A stretch of DNA of 64,000 bases, from the NCBI RefSeq assembly GCF_028858725.1, contig NC_084773.1, positions 9,414,350-9,478,349 of the forward strand. Reading direction: 5' to 3'. The notes below the pieces were generated by a model that was given only the letters and a program-made list of their open reading frames with translations, searched no databases and was not told the DNA's origin. Position 1 is the first letter of the stretch. Every line of letters starts with the position of its first letter. Origin of the DNA: Colius striatus (lineage: Eukaryota > Chordata > Aves > Coliiformes > Coliidae). The translations under genes were made by a program, and so were the position numbers. Positions 12,921 through 24,100 of the stretch are shown here, one piece after another.

Positions 12921-14927
12921 TTACTCAAGCAGGCTGGAGGTGAAAGTATTTTTAACCATTAGAAACTGAGATTCTCGGTGGGATCTTTTCAGCTTTGCGC
13001 GACGGTTCTGGAACCAGATCTAAAATGGAAAGAAGAGGGATGCTTCTCAGAAATACAGCACTGTAAGCAGAATAAGCTTTGAAACGTAATCACACAACTT
13101 TACAATGTTTCATGTAATGACAGAGTAGTTTAGACGTTGAATACAAATTCAAAATCTGCAGATGATGGCATGCAGCTCTCTGCAAAAATTTTAACACTGC
13201 AGACATAGAAAATAATACCCCATCTTAACTGGAAAATGTGGGCCAGCTTCACTGTAATTCATGTAAAAACTAACATTCACTGACATTGAATCAGATCCTG
13301 GAAGATCCTGGAGCATCTGGAATTCATACACAAGTCTGAAGGTATTATTTCTTTAGCATGTAATACTTGCACCAGAAGCTTAATAAACCTCCAGGTGAGG
13401 CCCAAATCCTTATGTTTGTGATATGCTTATCACATTGGACTATCAGGAAATCAATAATTAAAATCCCTGAGTACATTTGGCTTTTGGCCAGATGAAAATA
13501 GGTTTAAACACTGGTTTAACACATGCATGCTCTACTGACAGTCTCACAAAATACTTGGACATTCAGAAAAACTATTTCAATATTTGTTTTTCAAATATGG
13601 TGACAAGCATAATATAAATATGATTTTAGATGTGGAAGCAAAGGATGAAGTTCTGCAAGTGATAACTGCAGATTAACAAAGCAGACATCATGCAAACATT
13701 ACAGTGATGAATGCTTCACTAATGCTACGGAAGAAGGTTTAAGAGTTTGAAGGAATTCAATGGCTTCCATTTCGTAAGTAAAGGAAGGCATTCAACATGT
13801 AAAAATGTACATCATTTTAAACTGACATAACTGAAGTTATTGCTACTGCTGTGAAACTGCCTGTTTATATAAAGAGTACATAGAGGTAGAATTACAGAAA
13901 AGTTCAAATAAATTTTTCATTACCTGGATCCTGTCTTCATCTAACTCTAATTTGCGAGCGAGCTCTTCTCTAATATCAATGCCAGGGTAGGAGTTCATTT
14001 TGAAAACATTTTCCAAGACTTCAATCTGAGGAGAGTAAAGCACACTTGTTGAATAGTTACTGCTACATTCATGGTAGTAATAAAGCAAATAAATACAAAA
14101 AGCAGTTTAATTTGACCAACAAGAGACTTCTGAGCAGTGTTTGCACAACTATAATTTCACTCATAAACACCAGTTTGCTGAAATTAGCAACATTACTGTT
14201 AATGTACACTGGTTCCTGGTAATGGTCTAGTGGTTGATAAGAGCTAGGACAAAGGCTGGACTCATGATCCTAAACATCTCAAACGATTGTATGATTCTAT
14301 AAGTACATCATACTGAAATAGTCAGCTGTTAACAGGCTTCTACCAACATTTTACTAAACTACATTGTTATTCATTTATTAAATGCTGTGAAAATCCCTAC
14401 CTGGTTTCTAGTGAATGCAGTTCTTGGTCTTCTACCCCTGTACCAGCTCAGTTCTCGTTTGAATGATAGCCTTTCAGTGACTGAAAAGTATTTTTCACAT
14501 TTCAAGACTTTTTCTTCTTGCACTGGATTACTGTTAGCATGAAATAATGGATTTTCATAGCAAACAACAGGGATTTGCAGGTGGGGATTACTGTCATCAC
14601 CTAAAACTAGAAAAAGCAAGCAAACATGAGCTTCAATTTACTGCTTCTCAGTAGAAACAGGAAAATATGTACAGGAGTAAAACCACAGGATGTTACAAAA
14701 TGGACTGCTGACTTACCCAAGCCGGTGCATGCATCTATCCATGGTCTCACAGGTTTCACAGCTGGAATGCCATCTTTTTTCTTCTCCAGTCCCAAAATAT
14801 TTTCGATGGAAAATGAGCACTGTGTGGTTTTATTTTCTACCAATGCAGACGCTTTGCGCGGATTCTGAGGCGCTGCATTAGCTGCACATGGAGACGGATT
14901 TGCCATGCTTTCCCCTTTAGCCAGCAT
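12921..14927 (-). CDS. HESX1: HESX1 homeobox transcriptional repressor (ANF/Rpx family), complete
   Basis: Paired-like homeodomain repressor of anterior neural plate and Rathke's pouch, needed for forebrain, eye and pituitary development. Coding exons (minus): 14717-14927, 14401-14600, 13924-14025 and 12921-13019; phases match and give about 203 residues (human 185). Residues 39-47, FSIENILGL, form the eh1 motif that recruits TLE/Groucho. The homeodomain spans about 126-185, from [12 protein letters not shown] through helix 3 [14 protein letters not shown], with Gln at position 50. The C-terminus ends SSLLE; human ends NTNLLE. All introns are GT-AG, and one splits the homeodomain just before IWFQ as in mammals. 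The start is uncertain. ATG 14927 is the first in frame, but ATG 14906 (AGCATGG, better Kozak context) would give 196 residues. A GTG-led extension further upstream is not needed. Confidence 0.97.
14226..14303 (+). mobile_element. CR1 LINE 3' tail fragment in HESX1 intron 2
   Basis: A degraded CR1 terminus in plus orientation: 'tagtggttgataagagctag', then 'aaaggctggactcatgatcc', ending 'gtatgattctataa', which resembles the CR1 3' end. It lies between HESX1 coding exons 3 and 2, antisense to the gene. The copy is short and old-looking. Confidence 0.75.
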
Positions 14928-14964
14928 AGCATCTATACTGTACTTGCATCTCTCCACAAGTCCT

Positions 14965-14971
14965 CCTTATA
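14965..14971 (-). promoter_or_regulatory. HESX1: TATA-like box of HESX1
   Basis: On the minus strand TATAAGG lies 38 bases upstream of the ATG at 14927 and 59 upstream of the ATG at 14906. A TATA element places initiation about 25-30 bases downstream, near 14940. That leaves only about a dozen leader bases before the first ATG and about 34 before the second, which favours the second as the main start. This is inference from spacing; no transcript was seen. Confidence 0.45.
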
Positions 14972-15000
14972 ACTATCTTGACAAGGGGGTTGGATTTGCC

Positions 15001-15150
15001 ACGTCATTAATTAAAATCTTTTATTAGAAAGTTTTAGCATGTCAATGAAAACTCTCCCACCAAGAGGCACGAGGAGTTAATTGTTTATTTGTTTGCAAGT
15101 AATTAGCAACTAATGGTGACACTAGGGGGGCCACCAAGAGGGACAAAGAG
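15001..15150 (-). promoter_or_regulatory. HESX1: HESX1 proximal upstream region with homeodomain and forkhead-type motifs
   Basis: This block just upstream of HESX1 carries clustered TAAT cores: 'cattaattaaaa' (15005-15016), 'gttaattg' (15076-15083), 'gtaattagc' (15099-15107) and 'ctaatgg' (15110-15116). A forkhead-like 'tatttgtttgc' lies at 15086-15096. Hesx1 is known to be driven by LIM-homeodomain factors and to bind TAAT sites itself. A functional reading is inference. The segment also contains two near-identical CCACCAAGAGG(C/G)AC words, at about 15058 and 15131. Confidence 0.45.
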
Positions 15151-18100
15151 TGTTATCTCTCCTAGCCAGAACATCGACTTAACTTTCTCAAAAGAAGCTC
15201 TGCACAAATATAGTACTTCTCTTTTATTTGAAATCATTAATGTATAAAATCAGGTTTTTTACAAACTTTATACTCTAATGGACTCCACTTACCTAAACAT
15301 AGCAGCATGATAGGAAACCAGTCAAGTAATAAGTAATCTCATTTAAGTGAATTTCCTTCCAAGGAAATTTTAAAAATAATCTCTTAATGCTATTAGGGTA
15401 ATCCCGAGGAAAATGTCTCTGGTTTTTCATATGCATATGTAACGGTGAACGTGGTCAATAAAACAACAATAGCTTTTGGCATAAGGCACTGTGCAGTGGG
15501 TTGGCAATGTTGTCAAAGCTCAGTGTAATTGCCTTCCAAGTGCCTGGATTAGTTCACAGGAACAGTTGCACCAACTATTTTAAATAATTCATGCATTCAT
15601 TTTTTCTTATTAAAATAACTCTGTTGTAGCTTTTTTGAAACATACCATATGTGAAATTTCCTCACAATTCTTTACAACATAAACACAAAAGTAATAGAAG
15701 CAGTACACTCAAATTCACTGGTTTAAAACACCTCTTTACTGCTCGATATTCCTCCTTTCTTGGTAGATTTATAACAAATAGAAATGTATTTAAATCTTAC
15801 AAAGCAAACACTTAAAATGACCAAAAATCACGAGAAACTGGGAGGTAAAGGTTTAGTAATGAAGTTCAAAATTTGACAATGGAATTCTGATGTCATTCAT
15901 TGTAAAGAAAATACTGACTCTAATACTTTTTTTTTTCAAGCTTATCTATCAGCCACAGAGCAGTTTACGCGTCATATATTCAAAATCAGCTTTTTCATTC
16001 AAGATAACCTCTCCATACAGATTCCTCCTTTTCTTATTTTTGGACAAAGCATTGTTTTATAACAAAAATTTACAACAATATTAATTTCAGGATGCAAAAG
16101 TTACTCTTCAATAAAACTTGTAATTTGGAGCACGTGAGCATATGGGATTCTGTGCTTTTAGAGGAAAAATCTACTTTTTCCTCATTTTACCGTTTTCTCA
16201 GAGTACTTTATTCTTTGTAATTTGTCACACTCACACAGCTGACAATTAATATTAAGGTAATAGCACTTCCACTTTGCTTTGCTGTACATTTGTAAACAAC
16301 CCAAGACTAATATTTAGGAAGAGTCAGAAGCAAGGTAATTGCAAAGGAAATGGTAGTACTGTGTTGAGGGAGATTCTACAGAGAAAAATGCATATGTGGC
16401 TTTATCAGAAGGACAGGACATTCACCTGAAGAATGTTGACTTACTGGACTGACTCTGTGTTGTGCAATGGGATTGTTGTCAAACAAAACTATCAGAAAGA
16501 ATGACAATTCAAGAAGCCGTATCAGAATGTACCAATGGAACTAGAAGTGGCAGCAAAAGAACTGCAATGACCACCAGCAAGCTGAAGTCCAACCATCATT
16601 TAACAGCCTCAGAAACCACCAAGTGCAGCCATACAAAAGTCCCATGAAAATCTATGTATGAAACCACTGCTTGCTGGAATATTTGGTCAGTGGGAAGCAG
16701 TGTTAAGCAAAGGCCTTACAGCCCTTTGTGTTTCAGTACAGCTGTTCACAAGGCCACCTATGACCTGAACAATGCAACAAGAGTCCTTGCCTTGACTGCA
16801 GGCAGTTAGTTTGAGTATTCAGACTTCAGAAGGTCACAGAGTAGATTCTCACACTCTCAAATTTATAAGAAACTTGGTGAAATTGAAACACCATGTATCT
16901 AAGAGACCTTTATAATACTAATGCAGCTCCACATCACTTTATTTATAAACATTTCACAAGAAAAGAGAAATCATTCCAGAGATAAAACATCTGCGTTATA
17001 TCAAAATTCCATTATATCACTGCAAGTGTTCAAGGTCAGGCTGGATGGGGCCTGGAACAACCTCATCCCATGAAAAAGATCCCAAAAGGGTGTTGGGACT
17101 AAATGATGTTTAAAGGGACCTTCCAACACCAACCATTCTAAGATTCTAAACCAATCTATATGTAGAGTTAAATCTACTGGAAAGTCTGGCTGAAGGTCTA
17201 GCATTGAAATGTTGCTAGACTTCTATGAAGAAAAGCTTGCTTACTTGTAGAAGAAATTTGTTATCAAGGTAAACAGTCAACAAGCCTTTCTGTAAGAAAT
17301 CTTCTCAACAGGGTAGAAAAACTTTCAGATCCAAGAATATCTGGTAGTAAAGAATCAGATTCAATTTCTAGGAATTTCCACTGCAAGTGTAAATAGGCCT
17401 TGAGCCTTCACTTTAAATGTATTCGGCCCATTAGAAATTATCAATACTTCCATTGCAACCCATATGAAATCACCTATAGAGTTTTAGCTAAATACCATTG
17501 TAGGGGCAATTACACCACCACAGCCAACATTAAGTTGAAAATCCTATGTAATCAATCACTGCTCCTTGCATATGCAAATCCAATCCTTTCACAGCATTAC
17601 ATACCTGATGAGGCAGCAAACTAATCTCCCTTTCAGATTTTGCAGGACTGTTTTTGCTCAGGGACAGCTGAGCCCATCTCTTTAGTAGATGAAGCTCTGA
17701 TTTTACAGAGTTGTGAAGCCTTTAAGGACTCAGCTGAAGAGATCACATCAAGACTCCTTGCCGGCTTTGGTCCGAAACCCAACTGTGGCTACCTTTTGCT
17801 AGTCTCACCCACTGCTACTTCACTGCCAGGTCACCTTTCACAATAGCCTGTAGATGTTTTCAGCATTTTAAAAGGTATAAATGGTATACACACTTTCTTG
17901 ATTACTTATCACACTCAAAAAATATTGCCTTTCATCTCACCTTCCCATAGGTTCTTTACCTCACTGCACCTCAGATACTCTGCCTTTCCAGTATGTTGTG
18001 AATACGAATGACAAAGATTATGCTCAAAGACAACTTCAAAAGTCTAAGGTTTTCTTAGGCAAGAATACCACATACTGTTAACAACAATTTTCATGAAACA

Positions 18101-20150
18101 CAACTAAAAGCAGTTAGTTATTTCTTGGCTGAGGTAACAGCTATTTTGACCTGGGGAGATTAAGAGAACAAAGATAAACTCAAGGTAAATCCAAGGGTGA
18201 CACCAGCAAAAAACCGAGAAACAGTGTGTTAAACTGGGGATAAACATCCAAGTAAAGCCTACCTTGTCCAGACAGCTACTTTCATTCACCAGCAGAGGCA
18301 AAATATTTTGTCCATTAGTGGACACATCTGGAATCTACTAGAGTCCTTGGCTGCTCTTCTCCCTGTTTACATAATGCCAATTGTTAGTCACCCACATTTT
18401 TAAGGCCTTTTACCAAATATTTTGCATAAAAATTTTTAAAAAAACAAAACAAACAATTCCACAAATCTAAAAACTCAAAAGAACACATCACAAACTAACA
18501 AAAAGCCTACAACACTGAAAAAATTCTGACACAAACCCACACTTATTAGATTGTTCATCGGAGTTCTTAGATTCCCTACCATCAAAACTCACAGATTTGA
18601 CAGCAACAGATATCTCAAGTAAAACGTTTGGATGCCTCATAGAAAAATGTACACAAAAGGTAAGAACAAGAACAGTAATATCTTACAGAATCCTTGAACA
18701 TAAGGGATCTATTAAAAAAAAGCTGACTGCTAATTCAAAGAAGCCCTGGTATAATATAAAATTATTAGAAAGGATTCCTCCTGCTACTAAACCCAAATGA
18801 ATCATTCAACCAAACTGCTAAGATCAACAGAAACAATAAAACTTTTATGCTATGTGTCAGCTGAGATACCAAAGCATGTTTCTACAGACTGATGATGATG
18901 GTTGATATTTTGGATTTTTCCTCTACCAAACATTTAATTCTCAAAGAGCTGTTCTCTATTCATAGCAGCTCTGTCACAGCTGTTAATTTACAAAGCTAGC
19001 TAAACCCGATTCCGTTTAAAGTCACTACTCTCTTGAATTCTGCTATGGACTTGCACATCTTACAGTACAAAACAGAGAGCATTTCTTGAAAACGACCACT
19101 GTAAAACTTTGCCACAAGTTAATTGATCTCAAAACCAGAAAGCTGTGTGCATATATTTAGGTCATAAACAAATGCTAGTGTTCTGTTACATAATTACACA
19201 TACAGAGTATTTTAAAGACTACATCTTGTAAGTGAACTCTCTACTATTAGCCTCATATGACAATGAAAAAGAGAACTGGTGTAACTTGCTTCAATGAGGT
19301 GAGTCATGGGCAGAGCTGGTGAATGAACCAACTGAACGGAGTTGTAGTTTTGACATTTCTCACCACATTTTACAAAAAAAAAAAAAACAAACCACAAAAC
19401 AAGCTAAAAAAAGCCCCACCTCGAAATTCTTTACTTGTTTGTAATTTGAGTGTTTTCCTTTATCTGTGTTGAAAGGTGAAATGTGATCTGATAAAACATA
19501 AAAGGTCTCTATAGCCAGACTGCACAATAATAATTAAGTCTGTTGGACAGCTTTATGTACTTTTTAATCTGGTTTTATATGTTCACTTGCCTTGAAACAT
19601 CCAAAATCAGAAAGGGAACAGTCTTTTTTTTTTTTTGTATCTGCAATAAATGTAAATCAATAAAATACATAAACCTAAAAAGTTACTAATCATTTATTAA
19701 AATGTAGAACTTAAATACCAGGTAATTTCCAAGCTGAAACAGTCTCCAAACTCAAATATGATGGACAATTTGGTTTTACTTTATAAAAGAGCAAGAATTT
19801 TATGCAGCCTTTTGCTTGACACATAGTACATGTTAATTGGGTTTTAAATGAAAGGAAATTTAGATGGATATTCTCAATTAGCAATTGGTACATACTCAAC
19901 ATATCCTACTCTTACAATATTAACCGCTCAACCTGTAGCAGAGACTTCTCAAAAGGGATGCTTCAGGTTAACATTAAAGGAGTGCTAAAGATGCTTTCAT
20001 CGTGATAGGGACACAACAGCCTTGGTCCCACTGTGGTTGTGTCCCCTGAGTTAAGACTGTTCCGAGACAGTAGCACCCAGAGTAAACAGGTCCCAGATGC
20101 CTAACAACGAGCATCCGACTGACAAGCTGGCTTTTTCCCAGCAACGTCAC
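15151..20150. other. intergenic region HESX1-APPL1, no gene supported
   Basis: Five kilobases of AT-rich DNA between the divergent HESX1 (minus) and APPL1 (plus) promoters. It holds one CR1 tail (17018-17150), an A-run near 19374-19387 and a T-run near 19624-19636. The small open frames here show no recognisable protein domain, splice pattern or family resemblance. No tRNA or small RNA gene was recognised. Confidence 0.6.
17018..17150 (+). mobile_element. CR1 LINE 3' tail
   Basis: Plus-oriented CR1 terminus: 'gtgttcaaggtcaggctgga', 'tggggcctggaacaacctc', 'gggtgttgggactaaatgat', 'agggaccttccaacaccaac', ending 'cattctaagattcta'. The order and wording match the CR1 3' non-coding tail with modest divergence. 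Confidence 0.92.
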
Positions 20151-21150
20151 TTGAGAATCAGGAGCGGCCCGGGCACCGCTGGCCGTGCCACCTCAGCGCG
20201 GAAACGTCCCTTTCTGCCTCTGCTCCCCACTCACCTCCCCGAGCTGGAGCGGCCCGACGCAGCGGGTCTCTCCCGAGAGGCGGGACCCTCCCGAAGCTCC
20301 CTCTTGTCCCTTCCTCACTGACCGAGGGGGAGGCGGCGGCGCGGCCGCCCCGCAGGGACGCGCCCATCGCCCCGCTCTGAGGGGCAGCGCGCGCCTGAGG
20401 CGCGAAGGGCGCGACGCGCGTGACTGTGGCCGCGGCGCGCGCCCGGGCAGCCGCCACGGCGCGAGAGCGCTCGCGCTCGCCCACACGAAGACGCCAAGCA
20501 GCCCCACGCGCACGGGTCAGAAAACAGATGTCCCGGCTGGCCAATCACAAGCGAAGCGGGAGGCGCGGGACAACCAATAGACAAGCACAGCGATGGGCGG
20601 GGGGCGGGACATCCGGGCGAGGCGGGGCGGGGGCGCCCGTGTTGTGACTGGGGAGAAGGGGAGGGGTGCGGGAAGCGGGGTGCGCGGCGCGGTGCGGGAG
20701 CTGCAGCGGCGCAGAGTCAGCTCCGGCGGCCGCCATGCCCGGCATCGACAAGCTCCCCATCGAGGAGACGCTGGAAGACAGCCCCCAGGTGAGAAAGGCA
20801 AGGTGCAGGCCGGGGCGTGGAGACCAGATCGGCCCCAGCCCGTGGGCGCCGGGCCTAGCGCTGCTCCCCCCTCTCGCTCCTTTCCCCCCGTTCCCTCGGG
20901 GAGGCGTAGGAGAGTCTCGGCGCGGCCGGGAGGGAGGAGGGAGCGTCCCCGGCACTGGGGCTGGGAAGCTGCGTGCGCGGCCAGGTGCTCTCCCCCTCCT
21001 CCCGCGCCTGTGGCGTGGCAGGGGCTTGGGGCTGGAGTCAGGCGCACGGGCTGTCAACTTCGGCTGTGCCCCCGGCGAGCTGCCGCCCCGCTCTCGCGTG
21101 GCCGCCTTCCCTTTTGCACCGCCGCTCCCTCTCGGACGTCCTGCGAGTTG
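20150..21150 (+). promoter_or_regulatory. APPL1: CpG-island promoter of APPL1
   Basis: A strongly CpG-rich block spans the APPL1 first exon and the start of intron 1, with AT-rich DNA on both sides. It lacks a TATA box. It contains two CCAAT boxes (20541-20545 and 20574-20578), dense GC boxes between about 20595 and 20636, and several G-runs able to form quadruplexes. Initiation probably falls between about 20620 and 20720. The many long overlapping open frames here on both strands are composition artefacts. Confidence 0.85.
20541..20578 (+). promoter_or_regulatory. APPL1: paired CCAAT boxes (NF-Y type)
   Basis: The sequences 'ggccaatcac' and 'aaccaatag' place two CCAAT pentamers 33 bases apart, about three helical turns, roughly 160-195 bases upstream of the APPL1 ATG. 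Tandem NF-Y sites at such spacing are common in TATA-less housekeeping promoters. Binding is inferred from sequence. Confidence 0.6.
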
Positions 21151-24100
21151 ATGCGCTGTTTGTGAAACAGCGAGCTCAGTAACGATTTTCCGGAGGTGCT
21201 GTGCGTCCCTTATCGGGGATCAGGGCAGTAGCTTGTTCAGGCTCCCGCACTTCCCCGCCCCCGCAGGGACATTCATGACTTTGGAGACTTCGTATTGGGA
21301 AAATCCATCATCGCTTCTCAAGACGGTTTTTGTTATCGTTGGCTTTTACTAAAAACGCATTAAGTTTTAATAGATAGGTGTGAAAAGCAGTTAGTGGATG
21401 AGGTTATGATGAGCTAACGCTGTGGGTAGGTGGGAAACGCGTGGTGTTGCGAGGCCTCCCGTTGATCTGACACATTCACTTCTAGTTCTGCTGCTTGACC
21501 TCTGTCAGTGGTGCCGTATATTGGCATTTCTTTCATGCTGCTGTATAGCAGGAGATGCTTTATTCAATTGCACAGCTTTCTCTTGCAGCAACAACAGCAA
21601 GTACTTTGTACTGCTTTTCCTAGATGAAAAAAAAGTTTTTGATATATTTCCTTTTATTGCTGCCTTTTGAATTGGGATCCCCATTTTACTGCATTGTTCA
21701 TGCAGCTGAGCATGACTTCCTAAATTGTAAAAGCATATTAATTGGTAGTTTTGATTTCTTAACCCTAGGAAGATAAACTTTCACTTGACAGTCATTTTAA
21801 GAAATATACGTCAACTGGAGGGATGACTTAAAAACATCAACAGAAGGTGGGCATGCAGAAAGTGTATCATTGCTTCCTGAAGGACATTGCCCCGTGTACC
21901 TCAACTACGAGATGGTAGATGAGATCTAGCCCGTAGTACGGTCTCTGGCTCAGAGACTAAACCTGATGTACCCTTGTGAAGAGGAAATTGTTTTGAGAGG
22001 TAATAACAATAATAATTTAACAAAATTAAATCTTGTAGGAGAGTATACTGAAGTTAGAACTACTCATTTTTATAGGAAGTGTAAAATCTAAGATAACCTT
22101 ATTATACCTAAAAAGTGGGATGTAGGATTTTTCTCCGAAACACTAAAGACTGGAATGTCATTTGGGAAGTACATGCGAAAGGTACATATTGGAGCATAGT
22201 TGTAAATTACAAAATCTTCCATGTAAGGTTATTTGTGATACAGACTAGCAAAGCCTAGCTCAGTGCAATGAGTTTGATGTGCTTAAACTAATAGATTTGT
22301 CATTGTCTTCTTCTAATTTAGGTTACATCTTTCAGTCAACCTATTTCAAGTGAATTCTGACTAACCACCTCTTAGAAGAAAGTAACAAGGACTCTATAAT
22401 TTTCTGTTACATTTATCTGTTTCTGTTAGTTTGAAAATGGCAGGAAATGCTTCTTGCAGAAACTGTTCTTACTATACTTTGTTAGGAGTTGCCATAACTT
22501 TCTGATTAATGTGTTCATGCTGTAATACTGGAAAAGGTCATCAGCCTAGGTCATTGTTAATGCTGAACTAGGTGCTGGAGTTTTGCACCTTTAGACATGT
22601 TTCAGACACAATCTTTTAAGTATATAAACATCATATCAGACTTAGTCTGCATCTGAGGGAAGGAGAGGCTTTTTCAAAATGGCAAAACCCATTCATTTCC
22701 TCTTGTTGAAGGATAAACATCTAACCACCAGTGATCTTAGACATAAACCAAATGCCAGGTTTACCTTGTGTTTTGCTATGCAAAGCAGTGCAATTTAACT
22801 ATTAACTTAGGACATACATTATACACATACTTGGTGTTTATATTTAGAGAGAGTTTCTGCTCAGACTTAATTGCATTCCCAAAGCATTGCACAATGAAAA
22901 AGCCAAGAGATTTGATAGTGCAGGCTCTATCTTATGTCTCTTACACTACCATATGTACGATGACATAGTATGTATAACTGACTTCTAATGAGGTGGTTTC
23001 TTTGTTCAGCTTATCATTGGTAGTTTCTAGTGTACCTGCTCATATATGTGGATTGAAAGCATCTTAAAGAGCATGCAAAGTTATGCCAAGTTTTACTAGA
23101 ACCATGAGTAAACAATTCGTTTAATTTTTTACTAAGTAATAGTCTGGCATAACTTGTTTACTGTTTCAGGTTATTTTCTTTTCATCAGTATCATGCAATG
23201 TTCATTTGAAGGCTGGACATCAATAACTGATATTTTTACAATAAAACATAGAAATGTTTTAATTCTGCCACATTCATTTTTTAGAGTAGGAATAATCTAT
23301 TATACTTACAAGATTTTCTTTTAAAATTACAAGTTCAGGTTTATTTATGTTTGGGTTTAAAGCTCATGAATATATAATTCAGTGGTTATGGTACTATATA
23401 ATTTTTTTCTACGTTCTTTCATGTGTGTTTCCTTCAGTGGGAGAGTCTCAGCTATTAGGATGACACAACATGTTGCCACACCCAACAAACATTTGAGTTC
23501 TCCACCTCTTTCCTCCTCTACCCGTCTTTTCCACTTACTTTATAAACTAGAACCACAATTGAAGTGTTTTGTTGTGTGATGATTCTCTGTTATTATATTT
23601 CTCTTATATTGAAGTATCTTGTAGGCATTATCTGATATGATAATATTTGTGAGATGATAAGGCATCTAATTTAGGTTTGATGAAAGAGTTTAATGTCAAA
23701 AGAATGGTCAAATAATATACTTTGTGCAGATTTAATATGTACTTCTTGATTATCATTAAGGGCAGAAAAGCATCCGAAGAAGCCCTCCGTGCTTCAAAGG
23801 GAGATGGACTAGAGTATAAAGCATTTCAAGACAAGTCTTTGACATAGCAAGAACTCCTAATAATAAAACCCCTACAACTTCATGTTTCAGTGGAGGCAAG
23901 CTATTTGTTATCCTTGTGGTGAGGAGTAACATTGCTTCCAAGTGCAAAAAGGATGCAAGAACAGCGAGTCAGCATCTCATTTAAGCTTAAGGGCAAATTA
24001 TGCGTGAGCAATCTGATTACTATCTGCTTCTGTGTCAGTCATTTCATCATAGGGAAGAGCAGTGGGTGTCATTTACCTTCAGTTAAGCAAGGATTCTGAT

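Noticed and set aside
14607-14957. Longer HESX1 N-terminus starting at 14957
   Set aside because: The codon at 14957 is GTG, not ATG, and lies upstream of the initiation point predicted from the TATA-like box.
20158-21182. Many 70-190 residue open frames on both strands around the APPL1 promoter
   Set aside because: Composition artefacts of the CpG island. The real coding part is only 20735-20788.
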